Assembly (NCBI GenBank): GCA_015501595.1 | Contig: JADNRX010000186.1 | Coordinates: forward strand, 1 to 64,000 | Direction: 5' to 3' | Length of the DNA: 64,000 nucleotides | Source of the DNA: Hymenopellis radicata | Lineage: Eukaryota > Basidiomycota > Agaricomycetes > Agaricales > Physalacriaceae | Shown here: in pieces, positions 11,386 to 23,148 of the stretch | Position numbering within the stretch: position 1 is the stretch's first letter | Layout of the letters: each line of letters opens with the position of its first letter | The notes under the pieces: model-generated | The model's database searches: none | Told to the model about the DNA's origin: nothing | The model's input: the letters and a program-made list of their open reading frames with translations, nothing else | Program-made: the position numbers and the translations under genes

Positions 11386-11599
11386 CCATTAACTTGCGGT
11401 CCTATATCGCGAGGTCGCAGCTGCAAAATTGCATACCCTGATCGGATTGTGAGTGGGTTAGGCATCACGTGGCCATAACAGCTTCGTGACGAGGAGTCAC
11501 ACGGTACTCATCGCGTCTTGTCCAGTAACCACCATCACCACCCACAATTCTCGCGTACTGGACGCTCAGACCTTGAACGACCGTCTAGCTTACGCACCA

Positions 11600-14008
11600 A
11601 TGTCTAGCGCGTCTCGTCGTACAACCCACGCGGAAGCCATTCTCGGCCCGGAACTTTTTGCGCGTTTACCGGATACCAAAGTGCTCCTCGTCGGCGCTGG
11701 TGGCATCGGATGCGAACTCTGTGCGTAAAAGCCGAAAATTGCAGTGCAAATGCCTGACTTTTTCCAGTGAAAAATATCGTTTTGACTGGTTTTGGAGACA
11801 TCACATTACTGGACCTGGATACTATTGACGTATCGAATCTCAACCGGCAGTTTCTGTTTCGGAAGAAGGACGTGAAGCAGAGTAAAGCCTTAGTGGGTAT
11901 TTAAGTTCTCTCTGCGTTTCGCCACTTTGATGGTAGCGACAGGTTGCCGCCCAAACTGCCGGCGCCTTTAACCCCAATGTCAAAATCACGCCAATTTTCG
12001 CAAACATCAAGGAGCCGCAGTACGATGTTGAATGGTTCCAAGGCTTCAATATCGTTTTGAACGCTCTGGACAATCTCGGTACGCGTACCTCGTCATTGCA
12101 GGTTGCTATTCTTCATCCCCTGCCAGACGCTCGCAGACATGTCAACAAGATGTGCATGGCCGCCAACGTGCCCTCCGTCGAATCTGGGACGGCCGGCTAC
12201 CTCGGACAGGTCCAGCCATTGGTCAAGGCTCGTTATCATCACGTGTCCCATGCCCCACTTTCTCATGCGCCACACTTAGGATCTTACAGAATGCTTTGAC
12301 TGTATACCGAAACCCACACCCAAGACCTTCCCGGTATGCACCATCCGCTCTACCCCCAGCCAGCCCATACATTGTATAGTCTGGAGTAAGAGCTATCTCA
12401 TGGGGTACGTCACATATCGGCCTCTGCTTCTCATCTAACGGCGATCTCCAGTCAGCTATTCGGCGAAGATGAAGATGCCAGTGGTGAACTGGATGACGCG
12501 GAGAAGCAGGGTGAAAATGGTTCGTATAATTTTCACCCCAGGTTAAGCATATTATTGATTGCCTTGAAGCACAGGAGATTGCCACTCTCCGGGAACAGGC
12601 TCAAGCATTCCAAGCTGTGCGAAAAGCTCTGCGCACACCCTCTGAGGCAAATGCTGCCTCAAGAATGGTATTCGAAAAAGTGTGTTGTTTCCTGCTCTGC
12701 GTGATGATGCTCACCCGGGATGCCCAGATATTCAATACCGACATCCGCAATCTCCTCGCTATGTCTGATATGTGGAGGTCAAGAACGCCCCCCATTCCGT
12801 TAAACTTTGATGGTATCATGGACGGCACGTTCAGCCTGAGGCAAAACGCGCCGCCCACCAATGGTCAATCTAATGGGCAGCCTGTCGTCAATGGCTCCAC
12901 ATCGACGAATGGCAGCACTCCTGCTGCGATTAAAGACCAGCGGGCACTGTCCCTCAAAGACAATGTATCACTGTTCGTCTCCAGGTCAGTTCGTTCTATA
13001 CATGACGAGGACACGTTCGTGATAGATGACTTGTAGCACCCAACGATTGGCCTCGCGGCTACAACAGGGCGAGGAAACGATTTCGTTTGATAAGGACGAC
13101 GACGACGCCCTCGACTTTGTTACGGCCTCATCTAATCTTCGTTCAGCGGCCTATGGCATTGATGGCAAGACACGCTGGGAGGTCAAAGGTAACTATATAA
13201 TCCGTTTCATTGTTCTAGGCTGATTTTGTTTTTCTAGAAATGGCCGGTAACATTATACCTGCAATTGCGACCACGAACGCTATCGTATCGGGCCTCATTG
13301 TTCTCCAGGCCCTAAATCTGCTTCGCAAATCCTACAACAAGCTACGAAGCGTGCACATCCTCGCGAACAAGCCTAATGTGCCATTGAGCACGATACAGTT
13401 GGTCGGTCCAAATCCGTTCTGTGGAATTTGTCGCGACACGTACACAAAGGTGCTGTGTGATCCTTCGCGGACACGTTTGGGTGATGTTGTGAAGGGTGTC
13501 ATGGGTGACGACGAGCGGGAAGTGAGCGTGTATGAAGACAAGCGGGTTCTGAGCGATCCAGAATGGAATGACAACAACGAGCGGACGCTGGAGAGCCTCA
13601 ACGTCACCCGAGGCAAGTTCTTGTCGATTGTAGACGAAGACGGCGAGCTCGGTACTATCACAGTTGCACTGGCTGCATTACCGTGCGTGTTTACTCTTTC
13701 GAATTCTACTAGCGTCTGACAGCATATTGTCCAGGGAATCGCATCCAGCAGATGCGCCTCCGTTCATTCTTCCGTCGGTTCTGCCCAAGCCTCCGCCAGC
13801 ACCCAAGAAGGCTCCTGTGGCACCAGAAACGCCTGTGAAGATTACGCGGAAAAGACCTGCGCCGGCTGACGGGGAAGAGCCTCCGTCGAAGCGGGCGAGG
13901 TTGGAGCTGAACAGCCCCAGCAAGAAGCAGCGGCTGGAGGACGACGGGCTCATCGTCATGGACGGTGCTGATGACATGCTCGAGGACGACATTATCGAGA
14001 TCGATTGA
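11600..14008 (+). CDS. UBA2: SUMO-activating enzyme subunit 2 (Uba2)
   Basis: Eleven exons (11600-11720, 11768-11892, 11943-12078, 12127-12227, 12280-12404, 12452-12519, 12570-12679, 12728-12984, 13037-13188, 13238-13682, 13735-14008) join in phase throughout. The N-terminus has the ThiF/E1 nucleotide-binding loop [13 protein letters not shown], then [20 protein letters not shown] and the helix [15 protein letters not shown]. The catalytic-cysteine region reads [19 protein letters not shown], in which the Cys of PVCTIRSTP forms the thioester with SUMO. A ubiquitin-fold domain and an acidic tail with a KRAR-type basic patch follow. Uba2 pairs with Aos1 to activate SUMO and pass it to Ubc9, mainly in the nucleus. 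The intron after 12227 appears to use a GC donor. This is a complete single-copy housekeeping gene. Confidence 0.93.
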
Positions 14009-14145
14009 TGGGTAGGCAGGCATGTGGCGGCGGGTAGTTACTATTATCGACTAATTGTTATAAAGTATATGTACATTACAGCTGTGAAAGCCTACAGTGT
14101 GTCTGTCGCCCAGTATGTACTCCGTAGTAATTCCTTCTTGGCAAC

Positions 14146-14577
14146 TCATCTTGTATAACATGAACATAAGTAGCAGTACACGGCAGTGGATCTGCAATCG
14201 TAGAGGTTCATTGTACACAACTCGCTCATCACATAGCTTAACTGGTTCCAGTGACAAACACAAGCCGAGCTCACCGCAAACCGTACAGCTCCGCAAGATG
14301 CGAAAGTAGCACTGCAAAAAATTCGGCGCTCAAACTCTTGAGTCTCGCGTTTCCACCGCCGCCTTGCAGAACGACGCAATCGGTGAAGTTTGCGTTCCAC
14401 CGCCTCCTCGAATGTGAGGTGATGATGGAACAACATGATATCATTCATGGCTCTCAGTTCTGTGCTCTGTGAGATGGTGCTGGAGACAAGAAGCCATGGG
14501 CGCTGGCTGTCTACCAGGAGAAACAATGTACCGGATCCACTACCACTGTTAATCCTCTGAAAATTTGGTTGATACAT
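14146..14577 (-). CDS. Hypothetical protein, 143 aa
   Basis: A single open frame lies convergent to UBA2. Its middle third is a charged helix-like segment (LTFEEAVERKLHRLRRSARR) and the C-terminal third is rich in Cys and Tyr. I recognise no domain. The frame may be spurious because its end overlaps the probable UBA2 3' UTR. It is kept because it is the longest open frame in this gap. Confidence 0.25.
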   Translation of the reverse strand: MYQPNFQRINSGSGSGTLFLLVDSQRPWLLVSSTISQSTELRAMNDIMLFHHHLTFEEAVERKLHRLRRSARRRWKRETQEFERRIFCSATFASCGAVRFAVSSACVCHWNQLSYVMSELCTMNLYDCRSTAVYCYLCSCYTR

Positions 14578-14818
14578 GCTGGACTTGGTCTTGTACGTAT
14601 GAGTTGAGGCTGACTGCTCATGCGTTCAGTTCACGACCTTTTTATCCAGATTGTACAATTGCTTGGATGCCCTCATGCATCTACTTAAGCCAGCCTCTCT
14701 AAGCGTAATCTAAGTGTTGTATAAGTAGTTTGATGACTGTGTAGACCCATCCGAGTGTCCGTGAATGCTGATCCTGACCGCCACAATCCATGCGTCCGTT
14801 TCCGATTCAAGTCCCTGT

Positions 14819-15355
14819 TCACTTTTCTATCCATTTGCCCCCATCCCAATCCACCTCCATAGTCCATTTTCCTTCCTCCATCCACTGGTCGCCGAGAAAC
14901 CCATCCCACCAGCGGACGTGCAGTTCTCCCCTGGGGTCCGTGTAATACCCCGCGACGCGCGGATCGGGGCCGAGATACTCGTGTCTACATAATCCCAATT
15001 AATTATAAAACGACGTCAAAGTAACTCGTACTCACCTCCGCTCATCGACGCTATCCGCATGCACATAATTGACCCGTCCCCCCTTGGCATCCTCCGCGTA
15101 GAACCGGTACACGGCGTGGTTCACGTCCTCGCCGGGGTGCACCGTCCTGGTCGCGAGCCCGTCGCGCGCGAGGTACGAGAGCGGGAGGTGCACCCGCGTG
15201 CGCGTTTGCGCGAAGAAGCGCTCGAGCGGCCACCGGTGCACGGGCCACGCGCTCGCGCGGCGCTGCGCCGTGAAGCCCTGCGCGCTCTTTGACTTCGTCG
15301 CGTGATCCGGGGGGAGGCGCGCTAGCTCGGGGGCGCCGTGTTCTTTTTTGACCAT
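14819..15355 (-). CDS. Conserved-looking hypothetical protein, 161 aa
   Basis: Two exons (15355-15036, 14984-14819) join in phase across a 51-nt GT-AG intron. The N-terminal half is basic and Arg/Trp/Pro-rich, with ASAWPVHRWPLERFFAQTR. The C-terminal half is acidic and Trp-rich, with YYTDPRGELHVRWWDGFLGD and a terminal DWDGGKWIEK. No signal peptide or membrane span is seen. The clean splice and biased composition argue for a real gene, but I cannot assign a family. The upstream neighbour at 15532-16199 is on the same strand. Confidence 0.55.
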
Positions 15356-15531
15356 CGCGATGATGGGGGGAAAATGAAAAACTCGAAGGGCTGCCGCGTG
15401 GCATGTGATCGAGTCAGAGATGGATGCCCGGATAAGAGCGTCCGCTGAGGATCGTTCGAGTCAAATTTCAGCTGTCGTCTTCGATGTGCGCTTGACATAA
15501 AAATAGGAATGAATATCATGAACAGACTAGT

Positions 15532-16199
15532 CTACGATCGAAAGTATCTATGCCCTACACCGTGGGCATAGTACTCCCTATGCGCCAAGTCATCCCTCAT
15601 GCCGCTGGACAGCCCTATCCTCTGCGCGAAAGATATAAAGTCGGATACCGCTGGCGCTGCTTCATCAGTGAAGTACGAGCTGATCGACTCGGAGTCTAGT
15701 TCATCATCATATTCGGCGACACCCGCATCCCTCTTCAAAGACGCAATAACAGCCCAATGCCGATCCACCTCCTCCGATTCGCAAACTCGCGCAACGGCGC
15801 GGTCAAAATCCGACGGCTGCGGGGCTTGTTCGTGATTTCTTCGCGCTATCGCCTTGCGGCGCTCAAAGGCATCGTGCGCGGCTCTTATTCCAGCGACTTC
15901 AAACTTGTGAGCGATACATACTTGACAAATGACAAGTATATCCTGCTCACAATCCGAGATATAGTGGGTATTCCAGAGCAAATCTCGCTCTTCGCGCGCG
16001 ATGCCGGCGAACAGGCGGTCATAGAGGGCTGATGTTAACAAAGTAAGCGACTCTCATAGTGATGCAAAACGGGCCTAGTACCTGCCAGGGTTCTCGAGGC
16101 CAGCTCGTATCGAATCTCGAGATCTCGACGAAGCTCCGCTGCCTCTCTCAAAGTCCGTACCTCCTCCCTGAGGAACACAATCTCGGCAGACGTAGACAT
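15532..16199 (-). CDS. Hypothetical protein with N-terminal coiled coil, 204 aa
   Basis: Two exons (16199-16082, 16028-15532) are separated by a 53-nt intron. Residues 1-40 form a heptad-like charged helix (VFLREEVRTLREAAELRRDL). The middle contains LYDRLFAGIAREERDLLWNT and a second helical region rich in Arg and Glu, and the C-terminal third is acidic. No catalytic motif, signal peptide or membrane helix is visible. Function unknown. Confidence 0.55.
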
Positions 16200-17203
16200 A
16201 GATAATAGTAATGTGGGGGCGAGTTGGGAAAGAGGGCCGTATAAATAGCAATTTTGTTCTCAGTCATCGATTGTCAGTCACGAATCACGGTGCCGGAACT
16301 CATCGTGGCTCTCTAAAGTGTCAGCTTTGATCGAGTCTGGCTAAGGGGAGTATGGGGCAGAACTGAGAACGACGAACCGACCAACTGCCAAGAAGCTTAA
16401 ATCGCCCTTCGACACGTTAAACGCGCGTCAAAGTGATGCCTCAATGATAAGAAATACAGGTAACTTACAATGTCCTTTAAATCACCCGCTAGCGCTTTTC
16501 CCAATCTGCCAGACGTGAAAGACCCATCTAGTCCATCGATCCTGAAAATACCCATACAGTCATTGAGGTACATACATCCCAGGTGGAATGTTTACTGGGG
16601 CCGCGTGTGCCGCCGTGCTTGTAGAGGGCATCGCGTCGCAAAGGAGGGCAAGAAAATGAAAGAATGGACAGGAGATCAGAAAGACACTCGAACCACCAAT
16701 GGCGAGGTTGTCGCCGTGCAGAGGGACGGTGAACGATGCTGAGGTGATGGTGGTGGAAGCGAGGAATGCGCTGACGCGTGGCTGCCCCAAATTTGTGCTG
16801 GCCACGGTTTGCAGTTCGTGGGACCGGGCCGAATAGTCGGCGGTTCGTCGTTGTTCCTTTTTGGCTAAGGGAGACTACACCACCGTTTCGGTCAGACGTT
16901 TGTGGGATATCAAGGAGAAGACGTTTGGATATATTTGGACGAATATCACGCGAGTGTCATTTGACAGTAAGCAGACCTCAGAACATAAGTCAAATGACAG
17001 TCTATTGACTCCACGTCTGTGGTGTAATATCCCTCGAACATCAATTCAACGTCGCGCGTCAGCGGAATGTCGTCCATCAGATCTCCTTACGACCTTGCCC
17101 AGAATTCACATTTTACGCCACTTTCACTGTACACCGGGTTGTTGAATGAGATGCAATGATTATTCACGTATATAAGGTATGGAAGATTAAATCGAAACAG
17201 ATA
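16200..17203. other. Intergenic, no gene seen
   Basis: The stretch separates two genes on the minus strand. It has small open frames on both strands (for example 16470-16742 plus, 16560-16805 minus) without recognisable motifs or supporting splice structure. Confidence 0.35.
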
Positions 17204-18569
17204 TTACGCCTCCAGAAAGCCCTCGATATCCCAGTATGTGCCCGCCAGCGCCAGATTGCTAAAGGCAGCGATGCCCGTCTCCTCCACTGTTCCGAACACT
17301 GCACGATCCTTTTCCAGAATGTTCTGAATAACCCTTCAAACAGCGTGAGCAACGGATACTGCTTCGGACAAACGGGCCATACCTGCTGATACGAATGGGA
17401 TCCTTGTCTTTGGCTGTTCGAATAGTATCAAGGGCCGCGTCGAGATAGCCCCAATACTTGTTGTCCACCTTGAGCTTCTTGTTCATCTTCTCCATGTAGA
17501 TTTGGCGCTAGATTGTATTCACATGGGTGAGCATCATTGGCACACTGTCGAATAGAACACTGACCCAAAGCGCAACTCATCCAGCCATCGAAGCAGTTAC
17601 CTTCTTCTTGTTCTTCCCCCCCCCCCCCCCAGAAATCTCGAGAATCCGACGACAGAGTGTAAGGTTATCCAGCGAGTCCGGGTAGCGGTTCGTCTGCGGG
17701 TCCAATATACCCGTTCCCATAGATGTTTCGAGCTGGAGAAAGCTATCAGAGGTGAACGAGAGATGTGAATGGCTGTTGCGTACAAGACCCTTGGCTTGGT
17801 TGCGAAGAGTGGTGAATTTGCGACCGACAGCGCTCGTAACGGTCTTGTTGTGCGACTTAACCTTGATGATCTCTTCCGTATATCCCCATGACGAAGTCCC
17901 GGAAGTACGCACAACTTGACCGACTCACAAGAAGAATACTATTTGGACCCGCTTTATCGTCGACGTACGCAGGAAGGTTCGGTTCTACGAAGATTAGCCA
18001 TGCCTCGGAGTCAATCCTTTCCTGAGCAGGAGTGAGCAACGTCGTCGCTTGATGCAGAACAGCACTAACATTAATTGTCTCAGGCATAACGAATGGCGCG
18101 GCAGGAGGATGAATGATATTCAAGGCCTCCTGGGTGGAAAGTGTGCGTGCAGCAAGCCAGATGAGCTGCTCGTCGGGGTCGAGCTTAGTTATATCATGAG
18201 TGACAAGATTCGTCGGCGGAGATGGGCACGTACCTGTGCAAACTTTGAGAGGGTATCCTGATTTTCCGTCTTCAAGCGAACTGCTCGGCCTGCAGAAAGC
18301 GCGTACTGGGTCAGATCCTGGGCTTTGCGCTTGCGAAACGTTGACAATGCCCCAGGCGAAGTGGCATATTGTCCAGAAGGAGTGCCAGCTGCTGACAAGG
18401 CAGGATCAATGGGCGAACCGCTCCCGAATGGATCCTCCGAGTCGTCTTATTTGTCTGGAGAGGTGGAACGATGGCGAGTGGGTGTGCCCGTGGGGTTAAG
18501 GCTCTGCGGGCCATGAGGAAGACTTTGAGGGCGCGGCGGACTGTCAAGAAAACCTGCCAGAGACGACAT
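17204..18569 (-). CDS. Unassigned basidiomycete protein; in-frame stop in exon 1
   Basis: Exon 1 (18569-18234) begins MSSLAGFLDSPPRPQSLP and is Ser/Pro-rich. It then has PSGQYATSPGALSTFRKRKA and a helical part. Exon 2 (18183-17929) has LDPDEQLIWLAARTLSTQEA. Later exons contain KVKSHNKTVTSAVGRKFTTL, KLKVDNKYWGYLDAALDTIR and a C-terminal VIQNILEKDRAVFGTVEETG ending near 17204. I recognise no domain; a coiled or DNA-associated scaffold is conceivable. Codon 41 is TAA (18447-18449) and is directly followed by the acidic run DDSEDPFG in the same frame. Either the stop is a mutation or an unusual intron removes it. A 14-base C run near 17625 lies beside a splice donor. Confidence 0.5.
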
Positions 18570-19317
18570 GGTGAGTGAGTGGCAGAAAGAGAGAAAGAAT
18601 TATACGGAAAACTGACCATCAAGTTTCCGCATTGAGCGTCCTTTAGCCGCTCGCCGGCGTCCCGATCGCAAATTGTTACGTTCGTCTTACAGTCAACGTC
18701 AAAATGCCAGCACCTATACAGGCCAGTGAGACAGAACTTGAAGTCAGAGAGAAAAACCACGCACCTGGTTAACGCTTCAAGCAACCCGACGATACTGTGT
18801 CTCCAGATCTTTGATATCCTGTCGCATCTGAACTCAGTATGGGCTGCTGGTTCGTCTTCCGTGCCCGACTTGGAGGGTGTAGGCGTTGGCGGGGCAGTGT
18901 CGGTCATCAGATCGGTGGTGAGAACAGTTAAGGTATTTGGCGTGGATCTGGTATTTTTTCCTGGATGTCGCGAGACATGCTTTGAAGGTCAAAAGAACGT
19001 TAACAAGACACAGCGGTGATGGTAGAAGGGGAACATCAAGGAAATGTCAAAACGATCAGAATTGGACATGACTATATTAGGTATCTACGACCTCATTCGC
19101 CGAGTCTTCGGTTGATCTCAAACCAAATTGGTGGTGGTGGCTCTCCGATCCAGCATTCAAAAGGCAAGAGGTCCTGATTCATAGACATGAGCTGGACCCG
19201 CAGTTTCTTTATGTCGACGACTATGTACATGCATAAAGAAGTGGTCAAGTCGACCCTACTCTATAGCACGACTACGAGCCGGGACTACAACAACCTCTAA
19301 AATCGAACCCAAGAATC
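18570..19317. other. Intergenic or unresolved 5' exons
   Basis: A minus-strand ATG frame from 18907 (MTDTAPPTPTPSKSGTEDEP) followed by a helix-like stretch could be a 5' exon of the neighbouring gene or of another small gene. I could not join it in phase. Nothing else is recognised up to the NF-X1 gene stop at 19318. Confidence 0.3.
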
Positions 19318-22300
19318 TCAAGCATCGTCCTCCCAATCATCAGGCACATCAACGTCCACACTAGGCGCAGGAGCCTCAACAACATGCCGCGCCCCAGGCG
19401 GACGATACACCCCTGCTGCAGGTCTCGGCGCCGCTTGACTAGCGGGGAGCTCTACCATCCTCGACGGCGGCGTAGCCGCCCGACTACCCCCCGCAGGCGT
19501 CGCCCAACCTCTACTAGCAGGCGCACTCGATTTCTGAACCCCCACAGGCGTCGCACGCAGGTTCCCAAGCTTGCCCAAATTAGGTCGCGATCCCGCAAGC
19601 ACCTGCGAAGAAAGAAGAGACGCCGGAATCCTCGTGTCGATCCGCCGGATTAGTTCGACGCTATTTCGTTATCTGTCAAAATCAACACTGAGATAACAAA
19701 CCACAAAACTCACCTTCGATGAGGCTCTTGATCCACCATCCGGTAATCCATGCGATACACACCAGCCAGCTACCAAGCTTGATGAACACGACGACATCAC
19801 ACAGACGAGAACAAAACACAAACCTCAATGACAAACTTCCTGCGCTCCACGGGCATCTGCGGCAGAACCTGTGTCTTTCGCCCAGACGACACAAACTCCG
19901 CAAACGCCTTCTCCACCACCGACAGAAACTTGTCGTTCATCCTCGCGAAGCCCAACAATTCATCGCTATACACAGCCGGTCCACCGGTGTTCTTATCGCG
20001 CGAGGCCGTGTTGATCCCCAACGCGTCCGCCAACCTCGCATTACGCTTAGCGATCTCGCACTCTGTCGTGCACTTGAGGACATCGCTTCGCCCACTTGTG
20101 TTGGTGGTACTACGCCCACACCGAACAGATTGCTTGATCCTTCCGCATGGGCACGAAAGGGATACGATCGTCTGGCACGGTTCCTTCTCGGAGCAGGCAG
20201 ATGGGGCATGGCACGGCTCCGTACATGGATGATGACCAGGAAGGCTGATTCCACGTTAGCATTTAAGCACAGGAGGAATGAACACATACCACATCTTTCT
20301 AGACTTTCCACAAGGCATCGTACAAGCCCCACACTCGTCAGCGTGACATACACGCTCGCAATGGTGAAACCCGCATTCAAGGAGTTTCCCACATACAGTC
20401 CCACATCCAATTTTATCCCTGTCCAGGGAACAACGGACATTACCCACCATTTTTGCACCGCAGGCGCAGAGCTTAGTGGTCAAGAAGGGACATGGCGGAC
20501 AGGACACGTCGTCACCATGACAGACATGGGGCGTCTTCGGGTGTCCGCATTCTGGAGGAGGAAAAACGCAAGGATACGTGCACTGTATCTTCGTTCCGCA
20601 CGGGACAGGAGGTTCCAGAACCGTTCGCCCACAGAAGCAGATAAGCTAAGAACCATCAGTAACGATTCCATCTTGAAATGGCAGACAAACCTCCTCAAAT
20701 GAACTCCTCAAACAAGGTGCGCAAGGTCCCCGATGGTCGCGGTCCTCGCATCGGTGATTCCCACAACTAAGCATCTTTCCGCAAACAAGATCGCATTCGT
20801 GCATCCCACCAGGCTCTTCTCCAATCTCCGCGGGATCAACAACGCGTTTCTTTCCCTTAGTCTTGGCCGATGCGAAAGATGCTAGAGGGCAGCAAACCCT
20901 GTTACACCTGTGTCTCCCACAAGCACGTAAGGCCGTACAAGGCTTGTCGCAGAGAACAGGCGCCTCGATGGTTATCCCCGCCTCTTCATCAGTGACATAC
21001 AAATCGCCACATTTGATGGAGCGGTGAACATTTCCGCATCTGCAAGGGCGGATGACGAGCTCGTCGCATGGAGGACACTCGTCGGCGTGACACCTGGCCT
21101 GGCAGAGGTGCTCACAGGTGCTGCGAGGCCTATCGCAAGTAGACTGGCACGTTGGAATGGGATCGTCGCAACTCGCACGAACTGGGAAATCGGCGCCTAT
21201 GCGTTTCTTACCGCAAGGACAGGTCTTGACATTAGACGGAGAGAGAGGGCATGGAGAGCTGCCTAATGTCGGAGGATGACATGGTGTGTCACAAGAATGT
21301 TTGCCGCAGTCGTAGTTTCTATCGAGACTGGTAAGTTACACACTTGCGTAGACAGAAGAAATACACACCTTTGACACGGCTTGGCACAAGACCATCCGAG
21401 CGAGTCGATGACAGGACCTTCACGTTCACACCCAGTTCCGACCACCCACTTATCACCTGCACCGCAGGCGGTCTGACGCATCTCGTCGCCACACCAACAC
21501 TTTTGATCCACGACTTGTTGACAATCGCCACAAGGACCCAAATGACAAGGCTTTTGACACTTGTGCTTGCCGCAATTCAAGTCACGACCACAGGTCTCTC
21601 CGCAAGAAACACGTGTATCCTCCCCGCAGCGAACTGGGACTATGCGCTCGCGAGGACACTTGCAGGGGACTTCGAGCATAACTTTGCATGGAGGACACGG
21701 TCCTGGATGGCAGGACAAAGGACACGGATGAGGACACGCATGCTTTGACCTGGAGCATGGGTTGCCGCATGAGTGTGGGGTGGCGAGTCGGGCATTAGGT
21801 GACGGGGTAGACCCGCAGAAACACTTGTAGCCTCCGACGAGTACATTACGCTTCCCTTGACAACCTGGGCAACGCCATTCGCCGTCCCTCTCTTCTCCAC
21901 GAGCGCGCCACGCTTCCTTGATCTCCTTGTAACTCTTCTCGGACCAAGAGCGGATACATTTGAGGTGAAAGGTCGTCCAGCAGTATTGGGGATCGTCGTC
22001 GATGACGGGCATGGTAGGAGAGCAGCTCCAAGTAGGTTGAGCGGGATGAATGGAACTGAAACAGATGGGACAATCTGCGTATGGGGCGACGCTGAGTGAA
22101 CGGATGAGGGTCGATGTCAGGTCGTCGGCACTGGCGTCGGGAGTTGACTACTTTTTGGCCGTGGGAGTTTTGCCCCTGAGCCCGTTTAGGAAGGTAACGC
22201 CGTCACAAAGGGCGCCACACCACGCTGCAATTTGCGAAGTCCTCGTCGTCGTCGCAAAATAGAAACATAGTCTAATTGATTTGAAGCAATAAATACACAA

Positions 22301-23148
22301 TGAAACATAATATAACAGAAATCTCAACAAGTACTATCCCAGGACCCATAGTAGGTACACTGTACCATCTAGATTCTAAGTACTAATCTAAAGTACCCGT
22401 GTAGGGACTACACAAGGACCAGAGCAGGTCATTAATGTTTGACTTTGGAGGGTGTCATCCTGCCTGGGGGGCGGGTCAAGTCGCTAATGCGGAATTGCAT
22501 GAGACGCGTTGCGGCGTCGTACCGACACCAAATAAGGAGGAAGGCCCACATGGCCATATATTGTAAACAGCAGCCCCCACAGAGTGCAGGGGGCTATTCA
22601 CGATATACGTAGGTACAATCAGTGAGTGGGACGCGTTGGTGAGAGTGGTGGTAAGAGAACAAAGGCCACCAGCCTCAGAGTCACACCTGCCTTTCTCGGA
22701 GTCACGTGAAAAAACTCCCACGGCCAAAAACTCAAAAACTGGCGTCGGGCAGCTTGTACTTGTCCTTCCGGTGGGAATGAGATGAGACGCCCTCCGACGG
22801 ACCAGTTAAGCCACCATTAAAGCGGGGACGTCGGGAAGCCTTGGGCTGAGGCGAATCTGCTGCGGCTTCGGTCCGCTTTGGTCGCCGACTGGCTTGCCCG
22901 CCATTAGCTGGCGATGACGGCGCTCCTTCAGCCGCCCCGTCGGCAGCTGGTCGCGGCTTATTCCTCTTCGTCCGTACGCGCGGTGGCTTGGTGGGGATCT
23001 CTAGGCCTCCATTCCTAGGACCCGATGGTGACAGATTGTCAGACGCGGTATTCGCAGACACGGTAGTCGCGCCGTTTTCTCGTCTAGGGCGGCGATTACC
23101 GCGTCGTTGTCCAGTGTCGTTGGGCGGTGGACGACCCGGTATGTCCAT
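19318..23148 (-). CDS. FAP1: NF-X1-type zinc-finger/R3H protein (FAP1-like), 5' part interrupted
   Basis: Segments in order: 23148-22738, 22129-21369, 21318-20691, 20645-20290, 20244-19824, 19769-19714, 19660-19318. The N-terminal region is basic and disordered. A RING-like segment has ADCPICFSS, HLKCIRSW and CPGCQGK. Many NF-X1 repeats follow (for example CGKHKCQKPCHLGPCGDC and CGNHRCEDRDHRGPC). An R3H domain (MPVERRKFVIE, then RMDYRMVDQEPHRS) and a Gly/Pro-rich tail ending DDWEDDA complete the protein. Relatives are human NFX1 and yeast FAP1, nucleic-acid-associated proteins with E3-like features. The first two segments are one exon split by a 596-bp TIR insertion (22142-22737) and would be in perfect frame without it. 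With it, translation from 23148 hits a stop almost at once. ATG at about 22012, inside the RING, is the next start. Confidence 0.85.
22142..22737. mobile_element. TIR element inserted in the FAP1-like coding exon
   Basis: A perfect 20-bp inverted repeat, tttttggccgtgggagtttt, lies at 22152-22171 and inverted at 22711-22730, near both ends. The insertion is flanked by a 12-bp direct repeat, actggcgtcggg (22130-22141 and 22738-22749), one copy of which is host codon sequence. A duplication of 9-12 bp is most like Mutator-type (MULE) elements. There is no transposase frame, so this is a short non-autonomous element. Removing it with one repeat copy restores the FAP1 reading frame exactly. Confidence 0.8.

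Noticed and set aside
19719..20702. 327-codon plus-strand open frame
   Set aside because: It is antisense to the Cys-rich NF-X1 exons, has no motif of its own, and the minus-strand frame is clearly the coding one.
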